NCBI GenBank assembly: GCA_041487355.1
Contig: JBGPND010000116.1
Coordinates: 1 to 15,732, forward strand
Direction: 5' to 3'
Length of the DNA stretch: 15,732 bases
Origin: JAMXLO01 sp041487355
Lineage (GTDB): Bacteria; Pseudomonadota; Alphaproteobacteria; Acetobacterales; Acetobacteraceae
Shown here in pieces: positions 12,712 through 15,732 of this stretch; within the stretch, counting starts at the first letter, position 1; the number at the start of each line of letters is the position of its first letter. The position numbers were made by a program, and so were the translations under genes. The notes beneath the pieces were generated by a model, which was given only the letters and a program-made list of their open reading frames with translations, had not been told where the DNA came from and ran no database searches.

Positions 12712-12807
12712 GCTTTCACCGTCATGGCCGGGCGTGTCCCGGCCATCCGTCGCGGCACTGGTGCTGGTACCGCTGGCCGGGACACGCCCGGCCATGACGG
12801 TGAAAGC
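12712..12807. repeat. Perfect 34-bp palindrome (REP-like) in a divergent promoter interval
   Basis: Arms 12712-12745 and 12774-12807 are perfectly complementary around a 28-nt loop; the core is GTCATGGCCGGGCGTGTCCC. It shares GTCATGGCCG and CGGCCATC with the element at 7699-7810, so the two are probably related. It lies between the dehydrogenase and oxygenase start codons, where promoters would be expected. Confidence 0.9.
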
Positions 12808-12879
12808 ACGCTGGCGCAGCTTGCGGAAACCGCGGACGTGGACGACGCTGGCGCACAGGTGCGGCAGGGGGAAACCACC

Positions 12880-13923
12880 ATGTTCATCCGCAACGCCTGG
12901 TACGTCGCCGCCTGGGCCGATGAGATCGGCGAGACGCCGCTGGCCCGCCGCATCTGCAACGAGCCTGTCGTGCTGTTCCGCGACCAGCAGAACCGCGTCG
13001 CGGCCCTGCTCGACATGTGCTGCCACCGCGGCGCGCCGCTGCACATGGGCAAGGTCGTCGAGGAAGGCCTGCAATGCGGCTACCACGGGCTGATCTTCGA
13101 TCGCTCCGGCACCTGCGTCCGCGTTCCCGGCCAGGCGCACATCATCGAGCGCACCCGCGTCCGCAGCTTCCCCGTGGTGGAGCAGGACGCGTTCGTGTGG
13201 ATCTGGATGGGCGATCCGGTCAAGGCGGATCCCTCCGGCATCGTGCCCTACCCGTACCACAACGACCGGACGAACCGGCCGGACCGGCACACGATGTATC
13301 CCATCAAGGCCGCCGCCATGCTGATGGTGGACAACCTGATGGACCTGACGCATCTGGGTTACGTCTATACCACGACCATCGGCGGCAATCCGGCGACGCA
13401 TGTCGAGGCGACGATGCAGACCGAGCGCACGCCGCTCGGGCTGAAATTCACCCGCTGGATGCTGAACTCCCTGCCGCCGCCGACCTACGTCAAGGCGGTG
13501 GGTTTTCAGGGCCGCATCGACCGCTGCCAGCGCTTCGAGTTCATCGCCCCGGGATCGATTTCGCAATGGACCGGTGCGGCCGAGGCGGGCGCCTACCGCG
13601 ACGGCGACACCAGCTTCAGCCCGCTGGAGTTCTGCCTGTTCCACGGCCTGACGCCAGAGACCGACACGTCCTGCTTCTATTTCTGGTCGGCCGCGAACGG
13701 CTTTCGGCAGGACGATCCGGCGGCGACGGAGCAACTGTTCAGCCAGATCGGCGCAGCGTTCCTGGAGGACAAGACGGTGGTGGAGGGCCAGCAGGGCCGC
13801 CTGGCGGAGCTGGGCGAGACCGGGTTGGTGGATATCGCGACGGATGCTGCGCGTCTGCACATGCGGCGCACGGTCGAGCGCCTGCTGGAGGAGGAGGGAC
13901 GGCAGCCGCTCGCCGCGGAGTAG
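12880..13923 (+). CDS. Rieske non-heme iron oxygenase, VanA/DdmC-like (one iron ligand altered)
   Basis: The 347-aa product starts MFIRNAWYVAAWADEI, typical of aryl O-demethylase oxygenase subunits (vanillate, dicamba types). The N-terminal Rieske [2Fe-2S] domain has C47-x-H49 and C66-x2-H69. The catalytic domain has N152, bridging D155, iron ligand H158 and D297 (LEDKTVVEGQQ). The second iron-ligand His, five residues after H158 (DdmC H160/H165), is Tyr163 (codon TAT at 13366-13368). Such enzymes need a separate reductase, which is not present here. ATG 12880 is supported by AGGGGGAA (12866-12873) and by family start; the frame is open further upstream but crosses a palindrome. The substrate is unknown. 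Confidence 0.9.
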   Translation: MFIRNAWYVAAWADEIGETPLARRICNEPVVLFRDQQNRVAALLDMCCHRGAPLHMGKVVEEGLQCGYHGLIFDRSGTCVRVPGQAHIIERTRVRSFPVVEQDAFVWIWMGDPVKADPSGIVPYPYHNDRTNRPDRHTMYPIKAAAMLMVDNLMDLTHLGYVYTTTIGGNPATHVEATMQTERTPLGLKFTRWMLNSLPPPTYVKAVGFQGRIDRCQRFEFIAPGSISQWTGAAEAGAYRDGDTSFSPLEFCLFHGLTPETDTSCFYFWSAANGFRQDDPAATEQLFSQIGAAFLEDKTVVEGQQGRLAELGETGLVDIATDAARLHMRRTVERLLEEEGRQPLAAE

Positions 13924-13990
13924 CTGGCGGGCGAGGTGGGTTGGTGCGTGCGCCGCTGCTTTGCTACTGTGAGCCGAAATCAGCGCTAGG

Positions 13991-14812
13991 ATGCCAATGT
14001 CAGGAGCAGGAAAGCCGAGAGGTGGTCGGGACCCAACAGAAAAAGGCAGCGATCGACGGGCCATCATCGGCGCGGTTGACACCAATATTAAGCTGTTCGC
14101 GCTTGTTGTTCTGGCAATGGAAGCGGGCTTTGTTGCGGCGCTGGCGACCCTGCCAGCCACGGATGTCAAACTTGCCCTTGGCGCTATGGCGGCAGTGGGA
14201 ACGGTGGCTATCGTTGGTGGGGTATGGCTTCATCGGATTGATAAGTCAGCCGTGTCAGCCACAGGGCTACAGCCAAGCGCGCTAACACCAAACGTACCGC
14301 TTCTTAACGAACTCGTGCGCGGCGCAATCGAGACGGTGTGCCGGGCGGTGAGCTTGCCGCAGACGCCGGAGAGTGCTCGACTGCGCGTGTTCATTTTCCG
14401 TGTGGACGGGAATAGCTTAGTTTGCACCCACTTCTGGTCCCCGAATCCGACGCAGGAGGAGGTTGGGCTGCGATTTGAGTTGCGTCCCAGCCTCGCGAAT
14501 CAGGTTGCGGTTGTGAGGGCGGCCCTAAACCGCCGGATTACTGGAACACCGGTCGAGAAATTGCCGCCCGATTTGACTGGTGTAGAGGGTGAGGTCTCGT
14601 CTGATTTAAAGTTCGTCCTCGCTGCTCCAATCATCGATACCAATCAAAGAGTGTGGGGCGTCGTCGATTTCGATACTACTACCGAGGTTGGCCGATCCCT
14701 GCTGCAGAGTGAGATCTCTGACCAGGTGATGTTCCAGTTGGCCCGGCACCTGTTGCTTATCTTCACACTGCAACGTGCTGACCCGCAAGGGGCCGCAGCC
14801 GTCTCGCTCTGA
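13991..14812 (+). CDS. Two-TM membrane protein with cytoplasmic GAF-like domain, 273 aa
   Basis: After a basic, flexible N-terminus (about 1-28) come two hydrophobic segments (about 33-54, IKLFALVVLAMEAGFVAALAT, and 60-80, LALGAMAAVGTVAIVGGVWL), then a soluble domain from about 100 to 265. This has the alternating helix/strand pattern of a GAF domain: LLNELVRGAIETVCRAVSL helix, RLRVFIFRVDGNSLVC strands, and near the end LKFVLAAPIIDTNQRVWGVV, the typical GAF strand pair. GAF domains bind small ligands such as cyclic nucleotides; no ligand residues can be named. No kinase or cyclase domain follows. ATG 13997 may be the true start, since AGG lies 6 nt upstream. It is convergent with a ComEC-like gene. 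Codon usage is less GC-biased than the core genes. Confidence 0.68.
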   Translation: MPMSGAGKPRGGRDPTEKGSDRRAIIGAVDTNIKLFALVVLAMEAGFVAALATLPATDVKLALGAMAAVGTVAIVGGVWLHRIDKSAVSATGLQPSALTPNVPLLNELVRGAIETVCRAVSLPQTPESARLRVFIFRVDGNSLVCTHFWSPNPTQEEVGLRFELRPSLANQVAVVRAALNRRITGTPVEKLPPDLTGVEGEVSSDLKFVLAAPIIDTNQRVWGVVDFDTTTEVGRSLLQSEISDQVMFQLARHLLLIFTLQRADPQGAAAVSL

Positions 14813-14976
14813 AACGAGAACGGTGCGCATTCGGTGCAAGGTTCGGCCTCAGCAAGGTTACCCTCAGCGTTCGGACCTGTGTCAATCGGCGCACCTTTCG
14901 CCCCGCGCAAAAGTCGCAGCTACAACGTCGGTCAGGCGACGATTTCGAGGCTCACGGCGTTCGTGGATACAGAGAC
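14813..14976. other. Convergent intergenic spacer
   Basis: These 164 bp lie between the stops of the TM-GAF gene and the ComEC-like gene. I see no hairpin with a T-tract and no coding signal. Confidence 0.4.
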
Positions 14977-15732
14977 CTAGCGGCTGGAAGCGAGCAGCTT
15001 TTCGAAGGCTATCTGCGAATGAGGCTTGATCGTGCCGCAAAAGTAAGCCTGATGAACCTCGCTGTAGAACGTGTCCGGGTTGCGCTCCTGGGCATAGGCT
15101 CCGTTGGTTACGTAGACGCTCATGGGGCAAGCATTTGTATCGATAACCACGCATCCGGCTTGATTGTTCGTGATGAAATCAAGCCTTCGACTATACCAGG
15201 CATCATAGGCCAAATGCTCAGAGTCCGCATTTCCGAAAAGTGTCACAGCGGGATTGACGACGCGGAGAAAGTCGTAAGACCGGCCTGACTTGCGGCCGTG
15301 ATGGGGGGCTATCAACAGTTCCACATCCCGTATATCGTTGGCGTGTTCCCTGAGGATGTGTTCCCAGGTATCGTCATGGGAATCCCCGGCAAAGAGGATA
15401 CGCCCGCCGGCCGACCGGTAGAGAATTACATAGGAGCCGTCGTTGTAGTCGTCCGATGAATTTGCGCCCCTTATTAGCTGTCGCGTTGGCGCAAGGATGT
15501 GCAGTCCATCGCCTGGTTCATTGTCCGTTTCACCCCGATTGTAGTACTTGGCGTGGGCACCGGCGTACAGCACAAGGCGCTTCGGGCCGTTGATGAGTCT
15601 TCCGTCTCGGATGGACTTATACCAACCGTCCTAACCACTGACCGATGCCCATTCGCGGGTTCCGATTGACCGAATGCGATCTGGATCGTCGGTCAGAAAC
15701 CGCCAGGCTTTACGGCATGCCTCGACAATAGC
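14977..15732 (-). pseudogene. ComEC-like metallo-beta-lactamase hydrolase, partial, with in-frame TAG
   Basis: The minus-strand frame from the right edge to TAG at 14977 encodes the C-terminal part of an MBL-fold protein. It has NDGSYVILYRSAGGRILFAGDSHDD (metal-binding Asp of the GD motif), ELLIAPHHGRKSGRSYDFL (HHG motif) and PAVTLFGNADSEH, as in the extracytoplasmic hydrolase of ComEC and in stand-alone ComEC-like proteins. The HxHxDH part lies beyond the edge. The frame stays protein-like to the edge (AIVEACRKAWRFLTDDPDRI) but is broken by TAG at 15631-15633, between REWASVSG and DGWYKSIRDG. CAG to TAG would explain it. A restart at GTG 15573 would give a 198-aa piece lacking the first metal site. 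Thus likely a pseudogene, or an assembly error. Confidence 0.65.

Noticed and set aside
11715..13052. 445-codon minus-strand frame over the dehydrogenase
   Set aside because: Out of frame with the dehydrogenase motifs and reads through a palindrome into the oxygenase gene.
12625..14169. 514-codon minus-strand frame opposite the Rieske oxygenase
   Set aside because: It is antisense to a gene with clear Rieske and iron-site motifs and crosses a palindrome; the product is low-complexity.
14882..15154. Minus-strand 90-codon frame near the ComEC-like gene end
   Set aside because: Lies in another frame within the 3' part of the ComEC-like gene and the spacer; no motif or start signal.
1..15732. 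CRISPR arrays, tRNA or rRNA genes
   Set aside because: No regularly spaced repeats of CRISPR type and no tRNA- or rRNA-like sequence were seen; all repeats found are palindromes or a single tandem duplication.

Overview
The window looks like the chromosome of a GC-rich alphaproteobacterium, most likely Rhodospirillales/Acetobacteraceae. This rests on a complete mreB-mreC-mreD-mrdA-rodA cell-shape operon with alphaproteobacterial-looking proteins, HGGxSTG-type small accessory genes, and dispersed palindromes of the kind common in these genomes. The taxonomic call is inference from protein flavour and composition, not from a marker search.

Left accessory region (1-4270). An IS3-family element runs off the left edge and its terminus at 140 abuts a 5'-truncated ISXO2-like (IS1595 family) transposase gene, a nested insertion. 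Next come two translationally coupled tiny genes on the minus strand. Divergent from them, with start codons only 14 bp apart, is an AT-rich MltR/HEPN-like gene. It is followed by a small conserved hypothetical, an orphan 220-aa gene, a perfect 34-bp palindrome and a small-gene cluster (41 aa; a frameshifted gene; an HGGxSTG protein and a partial second copy of it). A GTTC-N7-GTTC site lies in front of this cluster.

Core region (4282-10340, minus strand). The elongasome operon reads mreB, mreC, mreD, mrdA (PBP2), rodA and then a DUF3293 gene. MreB filaments organise the MreC/MreD/RodA/PBP2 complex that makes lateral-wall peptidoglycan. Several junctions overlap by 1-4 nt, but mreD and mrdA are separated by a 112-bp palindromic element. 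A small glycine-zipper lipoprotein gene is divergent from mreB.

Middle region (10753-12807). This holds decayed remnants (an XRE-like C-terminus and a receiver-like C-terminus), a perfect 32-bp palindrome, a single-domain response regulator and a beta-hydroxyacid dehydrogenase gene. Another perfect 34-bp palindrome sits in the divergent interval before the next gene.

Right region (12880-15732). A VanA/DdmC-like Rieske oxygenase gene comes first; one of its expected iron-ligand histidines is tyrosine. Then come a two-TM GAF-domain protein and, convergent with it, a ComEC-like metallo-beta-lactamase gene that runs off the right edge and carries an in-frame TAG. The last two form the most plausible candidate for an uncharacterised accessory module, but half of it lies outside the window.
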